From the NCBI GenBank assembly GCA_041748615.1, contig JBGTCY010000259.1, positions 1 through 50,507 of the forward strand: a stretch of DNA of 50,507 nt, given 5' to 3'. Numbering within the stretch: the first letter of the stretch is position 1; each line of letters starts with the position of its first letter. This document shows, piece after piece, positions 17,567 to 25,649 of the stretch. The stretch comes from JBGTCY01 sp041748615 (GTDB lineage: Bacteria > Bacteroidota > Bacteroidia > Chitinophagales > CAIOSU01). Both the position numbers and the translations under genes were made by a program. The notes under the pieces are model-generated. The model ran no database searches and was not told the DNA's origin. It saw only the letters and a program-made list of their open reading frames with translations.

Positions 17567-17756
17567 TATCATGATTGCTTAAACTGGCACGGTTATAATC
17601 TCATAGATTGCCAATTGCATGAATTTGTGGACATCTGGAAAGACATCAAAACCGCTCCTTCCATCAAAGACAAAATTCGCTATCTCTATAAACCTCCCGG
17701 ATGGAAACATGATGGAAGCGGGATGACAGTGGCTGACATGAGAATCGGGGGAAACC
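17567..17756 (+). pseudogene. remnant of a sterol desaturase/fatty-acid hydroxylase-family gene (C-terminal tail)
   Basis: A frame opened by a stop at 17564 translates to a stretch that resembles the C-terminal tail of membrane di-iron sterol-desaturase-family proteins: LHEFVDIWKDIKTAPSIKDK, then IRYLYKPPGWKHDGSGMT. Those proteins typically end with a DIWxD...Y-x-x-PPGWSHDG-x-x-x-T motif. No start codon, membrane helices or His-box metal ligands remain. The frame then runs into the 3' end of the convergent permease gene and stops at 17812. It is best read as a decayed 3' fragment between the OPT and Opp loci. Confidence 0.6.
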
Positions 17757-19052
17757 TCAACTCTTCAACCTCGGGTCCAGCGCATCGGTCAAGCCTTCAC
17801 CTAAAAGATTGAATACCGTGACGGTGATGAAAATCGCGAAGCCGGGGAAGATGGCAAGCCACCAGGCTTCGGGTGCCTGACGAGCGATGGAGAGCAGCTT
17901 GCCCCACGTCATCACTTCCGCTTGCACGCCAATGCCGAGAAACGACAGCGCAGACTCGGTGAGAATAGCGCCCGCCACACCGAAAGCAATGCTAATCAGC
18001 ACGGGCGTGATAGAGTTGGGGATTGCATGACGGAAAATAATCCTCCATTCGGGATAGCCGAGTGCTTGTGTCGCTTCGATATATTCAAGGCTGCGCACAC
18101 GCAGGAGTTCGCCCCGGATAAACCGCGCGATGGACATCCAGGCGGTCATGCCGATGACAACCATTACAAGCATGATGGATGGTTTCGCAATTGCTACAAC
18201 TGACAGAATGAGCAGCAGTGTGGGAATGGAAATAAAAATTTCGATGATGCGCGAAATAATGATGTCCACAGGCACGGCAACCCGTTGACCCAACCACGGC
18301 AGTTTTTTCATCGGGATGGCTAAAATATTCGGGATTGCCATGAAGGCGATAAAGAGAAACATGCTGACATGTAACTGCACCACGAAACTGAACATGCTTT
18401 CTTCAAACGCGTCCGCCAATGTGTAGTTGCGCACGCTGAAGGCGTAGAAAAAAGCCAGAAAAATAAACAGCAGGTTGAGAATAATTCTGCCGCGCGTTAC
18501 TTTCAGCCGCTGGTCGCCAAAATAACCGGCTAATGAACCCAACAAAATTCCAATGAGCGAGGCGATGGACATGGACACCACACCCACCAGCATGGCGATA
18601 CGCGTGCCATGTATCATCCCAGAAAGCACATCGCGCCCGATTTCATCCGTGCCCATGAAGTGCAGCCATCGCCACGAAGGCACATCCTGTTTGTCAAACG
18701 GACCTTTGTACTGCACATTATTAATATCCATCTCGGTGGGCGAATAGGGAATGAGGGGCCAAATCACCGCGTCATATTTCACTTCTTTCCAGTCGGTTAC
18801 GTTGCGCAGTTCGGTGTGCCATTTGCCGATACCCGCGTCCACCATGTAGCGTTTCACAATCGGAAAATATGTCTTGCCATCTATTTTGCAATACACCGGT
18901 TTTTCATTCGCGAGAAAATCAGCAAACAACCCGATGAAAATCACCACGTAAATCATCCGCAGCGACCACACCGCGAGTTTGTTTTTCCGGAACTGCCTTT
19001 TGACAATCGCCCAATAACCCTGGTCAGCCTGTTGTTTGGTTGCTTGCGTCAT
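17757..19052 (-). CDS. peptide ABC transporter permease (OppC/DppC-like)
   Basis: The second permease of a peptide importer. One helix near residues 29-49 is followed by a long extracytoplasmic stretch (about 50-130) before the typical HFMGTDEIGRDVLSGMIHGTR motif and the binding-protein-dependent transport domain. The coupling-helix (EAA) motif EYIEATQALGYPEWRIIFRHAIPN is in the C-terminal half. At 431 residues it is clearly longer than the usual 280-300 because of the insertion. It lies 6 nt after the OppB-like gene and is the last gene of the operon. No OppD/OppF ATPase gene follows; the ATPases must be encoded elsewhere. Confidence 0.9.
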   Translation of the reverse strand: MTQATKQQADQGYWAIVKRQFRKNKLAVWSLRMIYVVIFIGLFADFLANEKPVYCKIDGKTYFPIVKRYMVDAGIGKWHTELRNVTDWKEVKYDAVIWPLIPYSPTEMDINNVQYKGPFDKQDVPSWRWLHFMGTDEIGRDVLSGMIHGTRIAMLVGVVSMSIASLIGILLGSLAGYFGDQRLKVTRGRIILNLLFIFLAFFYAFSVRNYTLADAFEESMFSFVVQLHVSMFLFIAFMAIPNILAIPMKKLPWLGQRVAVPVDIIISRIIEIFISIPTLLLILSVVAIAKPSIMLVMVVIGMTAWMSIARFIRGELLRVRSLEYIEATQALGYPEWRIIFRHAIPNSITPVLISIAFGVAGAILTESALSFLGIGVQAEVMTWGKLLSIARQAPEAWWLAIFPGFAIFITVTVFNLLGEGLTDALDPRLKS

Positions 19053-19058
19053 ATCCGG

Positions 19059-20549
19059 TCAGCGGGTCTTTTTTGTGAATGAAATACGCGGGTCCACTAA
19101 GGCATACAGCAGGTCAGACACCAAAATGCCGAGCATCGTGAGGATGGCGGAAAACATCAGCACCGTGTAAAGCACCGGATAGTTTCGCGCCACCACACTT
19201 TCGTAACTCACCTTGCCCATGCCGGGAATGCTGAAAATAATTTCAATAATCAACGCGCCACTTATCATCGCGGGAAACAATCCGGCAAACATGGTGATAA
19301 TCGGGATGAGCGAATTTCTGAATGCATGTTTCCAGGTGACGGTTTTGTTGTCCAACCCTTTGGCGCGTGCGGTGCGGATATAATCCTGGCGGATAACGGT
19401 TAACATGCCGCCCCGCATTTGCCGGGAAATAAAAGCAAATGAACCATACACAATACAAAACACCGGTAGAACAAGATGATAAGCAAGGTCGCCTATCCGC
19501 TCGAAGAAAGAGGCGTCAGATGAAAGATGCTGCGAATGCACTCCATGGGTGGGAAACCAATTCATGCCATATTCACTGTTGGTGAAAAAGATAATCAGCA
19601 TCGTGGCTATCCAAAAGGAGGGCAATGAATAAAGAATAAAAAGTGTGGTGGTGGTAAATCGGTCGAACACCGTGTCTTTGCGGATGGCGGTTTCCACGCC
19701 AATCGGAATGGAAACAAGATACGCGATGATAATCGCGATGATGTTGATGAGCATCGTATAGCCCACCGCGTCCCACAGGATGGATGAAACCGGGCGACCG
19801 TCTAAGTAGGACACACCGAAATCAGCGCGAAAAAAACCACGCGCCTGCTTGCGCGGGTCATCATTTTCGCCAATCCACGGCACATCGCCAAACAGCCAGC
19901 GGTGATATTGATTGTGCGTGCCATAGAAATGAAATGCCGGAATATATTTTTTGCCGGGCGTTGCCTGACTTTGCATCAGGGCGTATTTTTCTTTCACCGC
20001 TTTGGCATATGGTTGTGCGGAAGCGAGGGAGTTGACGTTCACCGCTTCTTCAATCACTCCAATCAGCCGCTGAATGGTGATGTCGTCATATTTAGTATAA
20101 AGTTCATTACATGTTTCCCGGATTTGCCTCACGCGGGCGAAATTGGAAGTGTCAGTCTGCATGTCAAACAAAGAAAATTCCAATTGCTTCACGCTGTGAT
20201 AATAATCGGAAATCTGCTGCCAGTTGCCATATTCATTCACCAAACGGCTGAGGTTTTCGCGCTCTTTTTTGCGGGGTATTTTATAAAGCGTGTCGGGAGA
20301 TGCTTTTGAGGTGATTTCAAAATAAAAAGCCGGCAGGTTCAGTCCCATGCGCTCGCTCAAATCCAAATAGGCTTTTTCTCCGGCTAACTTTTCGGTGAGC
20401 TGCCCGCCCGCCTGACTTTGCATACCGCCCTGTAAACGCAATTCCACAGGGTCGCCTGGCGCTACTTTGCTGAGAAAAAAAGTAATCAGCGAAATCGCGA
20501 ACAGCGTGGGAATAAAATACAGGATGCGCTTGAGGATGTACTGAAACAT
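19059..20549 (-). CDS. peptide ABC transporter permease (OppB/DppB-like) with large periplasmic insertion
   Basis: The first permease. The N-terminus MFQYILKRILYFIPTLFAIS through SKVAPGDPVELRL is typical OppB/DppB. Then about 135 extra residues (roughly 78-212), hydrophilic and helical with many Lys/Glu, interrupt the usual loop before the domain resumes with DFGVSYLDGRPVSSILWDAV. The EAA motif DYIRTARAKGLDNKTVTWKHAFRN is present. At 496 residues it is much longer than the usual 310-340. It follows the binding protein after 18 nt and precedes oppC by 6 nt, so all three are one operon. Confidence 0.9.
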   Translation of the reverse strand: MFQYILKRILYFIPTLFAISLITFFLSKVAPGDPVELRLQGGMQSQAGGQLTEKLAGEKAYLDLSERMGLNLPAFYFEITSKASPDTLYKIPRKKERENLSRLVNEYGNWQQISDYYHSVKQLEFSLFDMQTDTSNFARVRQIRETCNELYTKYDDITIQRLIGVIEEAVNVNSLASAQPYAKAVKEKYALMQSQATPGKKYIPAFHFYGTHNQYHRWLFGDVPWIGENDDPRKQARGFFRADFGVSYLDGRPVSSILWDAVGYTMLINIIAIIIAYLVSIPIGVETAIRKDTVFDRFTTTTLFILYSLPSFWIATMLIIFFTNSEYGMNWFPTHGVHSQHLSSDASFFERIGDLAYHLVLPVFCIVYGSFAFISRQMRGGMLTVIRQDYIRTARAKGLDNKTVTWKHAFRNSLIPIITMFAGLFPAMISGALIIEIIFSIPGMGKVSYESVVARNYPVLYTVLMFSAILTMLGILVSDLLYALVDPRISFTKKTR

Positions 20550-20567
20550 GTCTGTTTTTTTCCCGGA

Positions 20568-22376
20568 TTATGGCATTTTCGCTTCGACTTTCACACCGAA
20601 ATCAGGGTTCAGTTTAAATTCTTCCACCATATACCCGGGGCGATACACATAGCTGTTGGCTTCAAAGCGTTTGTGAATGGCGATTTTCGAAAGCGGAGTC
20701 AGCATGAAAATATAAGGCACTTCATCGTGCATGATTTCCTGGATTTTAAAATACATCTGGTCGCGTTTTTCCACATCATTCTCATAGCGGATTTTGTCAA
20801 TCAAATCATCGGTTTCCTGATTGCCGAAGCCTACATAATTGCTGCCGCCATTATAGGAAGTAGTGTGCCAGATTTGTTTCAAATCCGCCAGGGTGGGAGC
20901 AGCGCTCCAGCCGCTTTGCATCATTTCAAAATCATGCGCTTTGGTCTGGTCAATGAATACCGTCCATTCTTTCTGCACGATTTCCATCTTGCCGCCAATA
21001 CGCTCGATATTTTTCCTGAAAATCAACGCTAATTTTTCCCCCACCGGATTGTCAGATGGCATCAGCAATTCCAAACGTAAAGGTGTCTTCACCCCGTTAA
21101 TTTCTTTGTCGCGAACGCCATCTCCATCCGTATCTATCCACCCTGCTTCATCAAGCAATGCCTGCGCTCTCGTCAAATCATAGGGATAGGGTTTGATATT
21201 TTTGTTGTAATAAGGCTGCGAAGGATGTATCGGTCCGACAGTGCGGTCGGCAAGACCATAATACAATACATCAATCACCTGTTCCACATCCATCGCATAA
21301 GCCAATGCCTGTCTCACCCTTTTATCGGAGAGTTTGCTGTTGCGCATGTTTAAGCCGATATAGAGATAGGCAAGCTGCATGGGAGTATGTAAATTATATT
21401 TTCCAAGAAAACGCTCGTCTTTTTCGAGGTCTTTAAAATCTTTCGAGGGAATGCCGCGCATCACATCCAATCCCTCGTCTTTCAGCGCGGTCAGCGCGGT
21501 GCGGTCGCTGGTGATAATTTCAAAGATGAGGCGGTCGGGATAATTTTCAAAACCGCGAACTTTCCCTGTGAATTGTTCACCCCACCAGTTTTTTGTTTTT
21601 TTCAAAATCAACCGCTGACCGGTTTTCCAGTCATCAAATTCATACGCGCCACAACCCACCACAAAACCTCTTTCACGTTGATATTTCTGCGCATTGAAAT
21701 TTTCAGCAAAACGGATAATATCAGCATCACCTTTCAACCTTTCAGCCTCCTCTTGGTTGCTCAATTGCTTCACGGTGAATTTGCGCATGAGGCGTTCGGG
21801 GTCATAAATGTATTCGGGAACAGGGGTCACCGCGCTCCAGATTTCAGCCATGAAATAACGGTCGTTACAAAAGAAAGTGAATTTTTTAGGGTCACTTTCA
21901 TCAATCGTCATGTCGCCAATAAATTCATAATAGGAACGGAGGTGCGCAGCATCCGATTGAGGATTTTTGATTGCCTTTAAAGAAAACTCCACATCATGAG
22001 CCGTTACAGGCGAGCCATCGGGCCAAACCGCCTCGGTTCTGATACGATAAGTGATTGTTAATCCGCCCGTAAAATCGCCCTCATTTACTTCTTCAATTTC
22101 GGGACGCGCTTCCGCCAAAATCGGCAGGTAATCAAAAGGAGGTTCGGGATTGAGCGCTAATAAAGAGGGAAACAAGGTGCGTGTCACAATTCCGGAGTTG
22201 GCGCTCGTTGAGGTAATCGGGTTCATCTTGTCAAAATCCGCTGACTCATAGATAATAACTTCATTGATGCCTGCGCGCTTGCTTGTGCCGTCACCGGAGC
22301 CGCCCGTGCAGGAAACCAGCAATCCCAGGATGATGATGAACGGAATAAACTTTTTCAGGTTCGATGTGTTGTTCAT
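20568..22376 (-). CDS. peptide-binding lipoprotein (SBP_bac_5, OppA/DppA-like)
   Basis: The extracytoplasmic solute-binding protein of the peptide importer. It has a lipoprotein signal with lipobox LLVSC (Cys23). The family-5 core includes ITYRIRTEAVWPDGSPVTAHDVEFSLKAI at about 110-138, DKRVRQALAYAMDVEQV near 355, and EAGWIDTDGDGVRD. The 602 residues are a normal length for the family. It is the first gene of an operon with the two permeases. A TATATTTG -7-like element lies at 22432-22439 on the minus strand. Confidence 0.9.
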   Translation of the reverse strand: MNNTSNLKKFIPFIIILGLLVSCTGGSGDGTSKRAGINEVIIYESADFDKMNPITSTSANSGIVTRTLFPSLLALNPEPPFDYLPILAEARPEIEEVNEGDFTGGLTITYRIRTEAVWPDGSPVTAHDVEFSLKAIKNPQSDAAHLRSYYEFIGDMTIDESDPKKFTFFCNDRYFMAEIWSAVTPVPEYIYDPERLMRKFTVKQLSNQEEAERLKGDADIIRFAENFNAQKYQRERGFVVGCGAYEFDDWKTGQRLILKKTKNWWGEQFTGKVRGFENYPDRLIFEIITSDRTALTALKDEGLDVMRGIPSKDFKDLEKDERFLGKYNLHTPMQLAYLYIGLNMRNSKLSDKRVRQALAYAMDVEQVIDVLYYGLADRTVGPIHPSQPYYNKNIKPYPYDLTRAQALLDEAGWIDTDGDGVRDKEINGVKTPLRLELLMPSDNPVGEKLALIFRKNIERIGGKMEIVQKEWTVFIDQTKAHDFEMMQSGWSAAPTLADLKQIWHTTSYNGGSNYVGFGNQETDDLIDKIRYENDVEKRDQMYFKIQEIMHDEVPYIFMLTPLSKIAIHKRFEANSYVYRPGYMVEEFKLNPDFGVKVEAKMP

Positions 22377-22431
22377 GTGAAAACTTTTGAAAAAATACTT
22401 TATTTAATGATTTGCTAAAATCAGCGGTCAG

Positions 22432-22439
22432 CAAATATA
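22432..22439 (-). promoter_or_regulatory. putative -7 element of the peptide importer operon
   Basis: TATATTTG on the minus strand, a perfect TAnnTTTG, 56 nt before the start of the binding-protein gene. No clear -33 TTTG is at the expected spacing. Confidence 0.35.
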
Positions 22440-22508
22440 ATAATTTGGAGAGGTTAAAGAAATGAAGAGGATAATTTGATATAAAACATCGCTCGAAGTC
22501 ATTAATGT

Positions 22509-22516
22509 TACTTTTG
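22509..22516 (+). promoter_or_regulatory. putative -7 element of the TIGR01777 epimerase gene
   Basis: TACTTTTG, a perfect TAnnTTTG, 22 nt before the ATG at 22539. The nearest TTTG upstream (22475-22478) is 30 nt away, which is too far for a canonical -33. Confidence 0.4.
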
Positions 22517-22538
22517 TTCAATAGTTTAAAAAATAGAA

Positions 22539-23450
22539 ATGCACACCACACTCATCACCGGAGGAACCGGATTAATCGGCAGTCATCTCAGCCGCCTGTT
22601 AGCGAAAGAAGGTCACACAGTCAACCTGCTCAGTCGGGGAGCATCTGCTCCATCGGAAGGCGTGAGCAAAGTCTATCAATGGGATATTGATAAGGAGCAA
22701 ATAGATGAGAAGGCGATTGCCACTGCCGATTATATCATTCATCTGGCAGGCGTTCCCGTTGCCGGGGCAAAATGGACAAAAAAAAGAAAAGAGCAGATTT
22801 ATTTCAGCAGGGTGGCAGGCACGATGTTGTTATCCAAAAAAATCAATGAGGTTGGAAAAAATGTGAAAGCCTTTATCAGCGCATCGGCTGTCGGTTATTA
22901 TGGCGATTGCGGAGACCGATGGCTCACTGAGGACGCTCCTAACGGAAATGATTTTCTGGCGCATGTCTGCCGCGACTGGGAAAAATACAGCATCGGGGAA
23001 GGCGCTCCGGATGTCCGTTCGGTTGCTTTACGTACCGGCATTGTGTTGTCCAAAGAAGGAGGCGCACTGCCCGAACTTGAAAAGTCCATGAACTTTGGAA
23101 TAGCGACCTACCTGGGTGACGGCAGTCAATATTATTCATGGCTGCACATTGATGACATCTGTCGCATGTATCTTCACGCCCTTCAAACCGAAACCATGCA
23201 AGGCGCTTACAATGCCGTAGCGCCTGAGCCGGTCACCAACAAAGAACTTGTCAGCGCTATCCGAAAAGCCAAAGGCTGTTTCGCATTGGAACTACCGGCA
23301 CCAACATTCGTACTCAAATTTGCTTTGGGTGAAATGAGTGATGCCATTCTCGGTAGCCAGCGCTGCACCTCCAAAAAAATCGAGCAAACCGGGTTTCGGT
23401 TTTCGTTTCCGGATTTGAAAGGGGCATTGAGGGATATTTATGCAAAGTGA
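22539..23450 (+). CDS. TIGR01777-family NAD(P)-dependent epimerase (SDR)
   Basis: An extended short-chain dehydrogenase/reductase of 303 residues. The Rossmann motif TLITGGTGLIGSHLSRLL is at 4-21, followed by YIIHLAGVPVAGAKWT and the family motif SASAVGYYGDCGD near 111-123, where Tyr is the likely catalytic residue. The C-terminal DUF1731-like part has ELPAPTFVLKFALGEMS and ends with GFRFSFPDLKGALRDI. It is often called SulA-like or YfcH-like; the real substrate is unknown. It stands alone, with a heptamer repeat 7 nt after its stop. Confidence 0.9.
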   Translation: MHTTLITGGTGLIGSHLSRLLAKEGHTVNLLSRGASAPSEGVSKVYQWDIDKEQIDEKAIATADYIIHLAGVPVAGAKWTKKRKEQIYFSRVAGTMLLSKKINEVGKNVKAFISASAVGYYGDCGDRWLTEDAPNGNDFLAHVCRDWEKYSIGEGAPDVRSVALRTGIVLSKEGGALPELEKSMNFGIATYLGDGSQYYSWLHIDDICRMYLHALQTETMQGAYNAVAPEPVTNKELVSAIRKAKGCFALELPAPTFVLKFALGEMSDAILGSQRCTSKKIEQTGFRFSFPDLKGALRDIYAK

Positions 23451-23456
23451 TTGTTT

Positions 23457-23519
23457 GTCCATAGTCCATTGTCGATAGTCCATCGTCAACAGCCCACAGC
23501 CCACGGTTGACAGTTGTTC
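23457..23519 (+). repeat. nine-unit degenerate heptamer array (GTCCATA type)
   Basis: Nine successive 7-nt units: GTCCATA, GTCCATT, GTCGATA, GTCCATC, GTCAACA, GCCCACA, GCCCACG, GTTGACA, GTTGTTC. It lies 7 nt after the epimerase stop. There is no spacer structure, so it is not CRISPR. The units share the G-[TC]-C start with the repeats inside the M1 peptidase gene. Confidence 0.8.
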
Positions 23520-23620
23520 GGTATTTAATTTGCGAATCTGGTGCAATTAACAACCGCAGCATTCAAATCTTACAAGACAAATCCGTTCATAAAAATTTAA
23601 CGGAAACTTTGAAACATTTT

Positions 23621-23653
23621 TTTGTTTCCTAAGTTTATTTGTGTATAAATTTG
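23621..23653 (+). promoter_or_regulatory. Bacteroidota promoter of the tetR-RND efflux operon
   Basis: TTTG at 23621-23624, 21 bp, then TAAATTTG at 23646-23653: both elements match the consensus. Transcription would start near 23660. The in-frame TTG at 23639 therefore cannot be the start codon, which supports TTG 23687 for the regulator. Confidence 0.7.
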
Positions 23654-23686
23654 CCAACCGCTTACAAACATACCCTTCACACTGTC

Positions 23687-24289
23687 TTGAAAAACACAAG
23701 TCATATCCTTTCAAAAACCGAAGAGCTTTTCCTGAGCTACGGGATTAAAAGCATCACGATGGATGATGTGGCGCGGGAGATGGGGATTTCCAAGAAAACG
23801 CTCTATCTCCATGTGAGTGACAAGTCCGACTTAGTGAATAAGACCATGAAAAACCACTTGCAGCGGGAGAGAGCGGCAATCAAAGAAATTTGCCAGCAGA
23901 GCAACAACGCGATTGAAGAAATGTTTGAAATCGGAAAACATGTGACCGTGCATCTGCGCTCCTTAAACACCTCCATCGTTTATGATTTGCAGAAATACTA
24001 TCCGCAAACGTGGCGCATTTTCATGGAATATAAAATCAGCTTCGTTTATTCCGTGATTTTTCAAAACATCAAAAAAGGAATCAATGACGGTTTGTATCGC
24101 GAAGAAGTCAACCCGGATATTATCGCGAAATTCTACACTTCCCGTTCCGAGATGCTGGTGAATCAGGAAATATTTCCATTTCCGGAATATACGGTGATGA
24201 AGGTGTATGAAGAATACCTGAAATACCATATTCGCGGTATCGCGACTGCTAAAGGATTGCGTTATCTGCAAAAACAAAAACTCGACTGA
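23687..24289 (+). CDS. TetR/AcrR-family transcriptional regulator of the efflux operon
   Basis: The N-terminal HTH domain is clear: SKTEELFLSYGIKSITMDDV, then AREMGISKKTLYLHVSDKSDLV. The ligand-binding C-terminal part is helical and not family-specific. There is no ATG before the HTH. The TTG at 23687 gives the usual TetR opening of about ten residues before the first helix and lies about 27 nt after the predicted transcription start. It is the first gene before TolC-, MFP- and RND-type genes; its TGA overlaps the next ATG (TGATG), so it probably autoregulates and controls the pump. 200 residues. Confidence 0.85.
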   Translation: MKNTSHILSKTEELFLSYGIKSITMDDVAREMGISKKTLYLHVSDKSDLVNKTMKNHLQRERAAIKEICQQSNNAIEEMFEIGKHVTVHLRSLNTSIVYDLQKYYPQTWRIFMEYKISFVYSVIFQNIKKGINDGLYREEVNPDIIAKFYTSRSEMLVNQEIFPFPEYTVMKVYEEYLKYHIRGIATAKGLRYLQKQKLD

Positions 24290-25626
24290 TGAATCCGCAA
24301 AAAATATTTTATTTCATCATAATGTTTCTGGCAACAGTAAGCCCAGCTGCCGGACAGGAAAAGATTTTAAACTTCAGCCTGGAAGAGGCAATTCAATTCG
24401 CGTTGATCAATAATACAAATGCGAAGAATTCAAGATTAGATGCGGACATCAACCGGAAGCGGGCTTTGGAAATTCTTACGGAGGGATTACCGCAATTGAG
24501 CCTTGATGTAAGATATAGACATAATTTAAAGTTGCCGGTCAGTATTGTTCCCGCCAATACTTTCCCGATGCAGTCGGAGGAGTTTGCGGTGGAATTTGGC
24601 ACGAAACACAATGTGACCGCGGATTTCTTAGTGACACAATTAATTGTTGACGGCAGATATTTTATCGGATTGAAAGCGAACAAAACGCTCGTTGCGATGG
24701 GCGATGAAATCATTGGGTTGTCGGAAAGTGAAGTGCGCCTGAATGTATCAACCGCCTATTACGCGGTATTGGTTGCCCGTGAAAGCAGGATGTTTGTTCA
24801 AAAGAACCTTGAGTCGCTGAATAAATTATTATACGAAACCACAGAGTTATACAACAGCGGGTTTGCCGAAGAATTGGATGTTGACCGCCTGCAACTGCAA
24901 TTATCCAACATGAAATCCAACGATCGTAAAACGGAACTTCAGTTGGAGCTGACAAAAAACATTTTAAAATATCAAATGGGACTGGACCATACGATTGATA
25001 TTTCGTTGAGCGACAATCTGGAATCATTGCTGGCAGCCACCACGGTGGACGCGGACGCGGCTTTCAGTTACGAGAGCCGCAAAGAATTCCGTTTGCTTTC
25101 CTTGCAGGGGAACATGCGCGCCTTTGATGCGCAGCGGATAAAAGCAGCTTACATGCCTTCACTTTCCGCTTTTGCCGGTTATGGTTTCAATGCGCAGCGA
25201 CAGGAGTTCAATATTTTCGATTTTAATGAAAAATGGTTTCAAATCGCTTACTGGGGCATCGAGTTGAGAGTGCCCATTTTCGACAGTTACCGCAATGGCG
25301 CTATTTATCAGCAGAAGCGATTGGAGCAGCAAAAAATCATGAACCAAATCAGTGATTTCAAACAACAATCCAACCTACAGGTGACACAAACAAAAACCGG
25401 GTATAAAAACTCATTGGATGAATTTCAAAACCAAAGAAAAAATCTCGACCTGGCTCAGAAAATTTATGACAAGGTGCAAATCATGTACAAAGAGGGAGTA
25501 GGAACAAGTTTGGAGTTGGCGAACGCGGAAACTTCGCTGACTCAAACGCAAGCCAATTATGTAAACGCCATTTACGATTTGTTAATGAAGCGCTCTGAAT
25601 TGGAAAACGCGTTGGGAAAATATTAA
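24289..25626 (+). CDS. TolC-family outer membrane efflux protein
   Basis: The outer-membrane channel of a tripartite pump. Signal peptide at about 1-22 (ending AAGQ). Two OEP repeats are seen: the first begins with FSLEEAIQFALINNTNAKNSRLD and the second with LEQQKIMNQISDFKQQSNLQ. The C-terminal VGTSLELANAETSLTQTQANYVNAIYDLL is a typical closing helix. 445 residues, normal for the family. It is coupled to tetR by overlapping stop/start and followed after 23 nt by the adaptor gene. Confidence 0.9.
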   Translation: MNPQKIFYFIIMFLATVSPAAGQEKILNFSLEEAIQFALINNTNAKNSRLDADINRKRALEILTEGLPQLSLDVRYRHNLKLPVSIVPANTFPMQSEEFAVEFGTKHNVTADFLVTQLIVDGRYFIGLKANKTLVAMGDEIIGLSESEVRLNVSTAYYAVLVARESRMFVQKNLESLNKLLYETTELYNSGFAEELDVDRLQLQLSNMKSNDRKTELQLELTKNILKYQMGLDHTIDISLSDNLESLLAATTVDADAAFSYESRKEFRLLSLQGNMRAFDAQRIKAAYMPSLSAFAGYGFNAQRQEFNIFDFNEKWFQIAYWGIELRVPIFDSYRNGAIYQQKRLEQQKIMNQISDFKQQSNLQVTQTKTGYKNSLDEFQNQRKNLDLAQKIYDKVQIMYKEGVGTSLELANAETSLTQTQANYVNAIYDLLMKRSELENALGKY

Positions 25627-25649
25627 AAGAACATTTTAAAATATTATCA

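Noticed and set aside
23457..23519. Heptamer array as a CRISPR
   Set aside because: The units are 7 nt with no spacers, and no cas genes are near.
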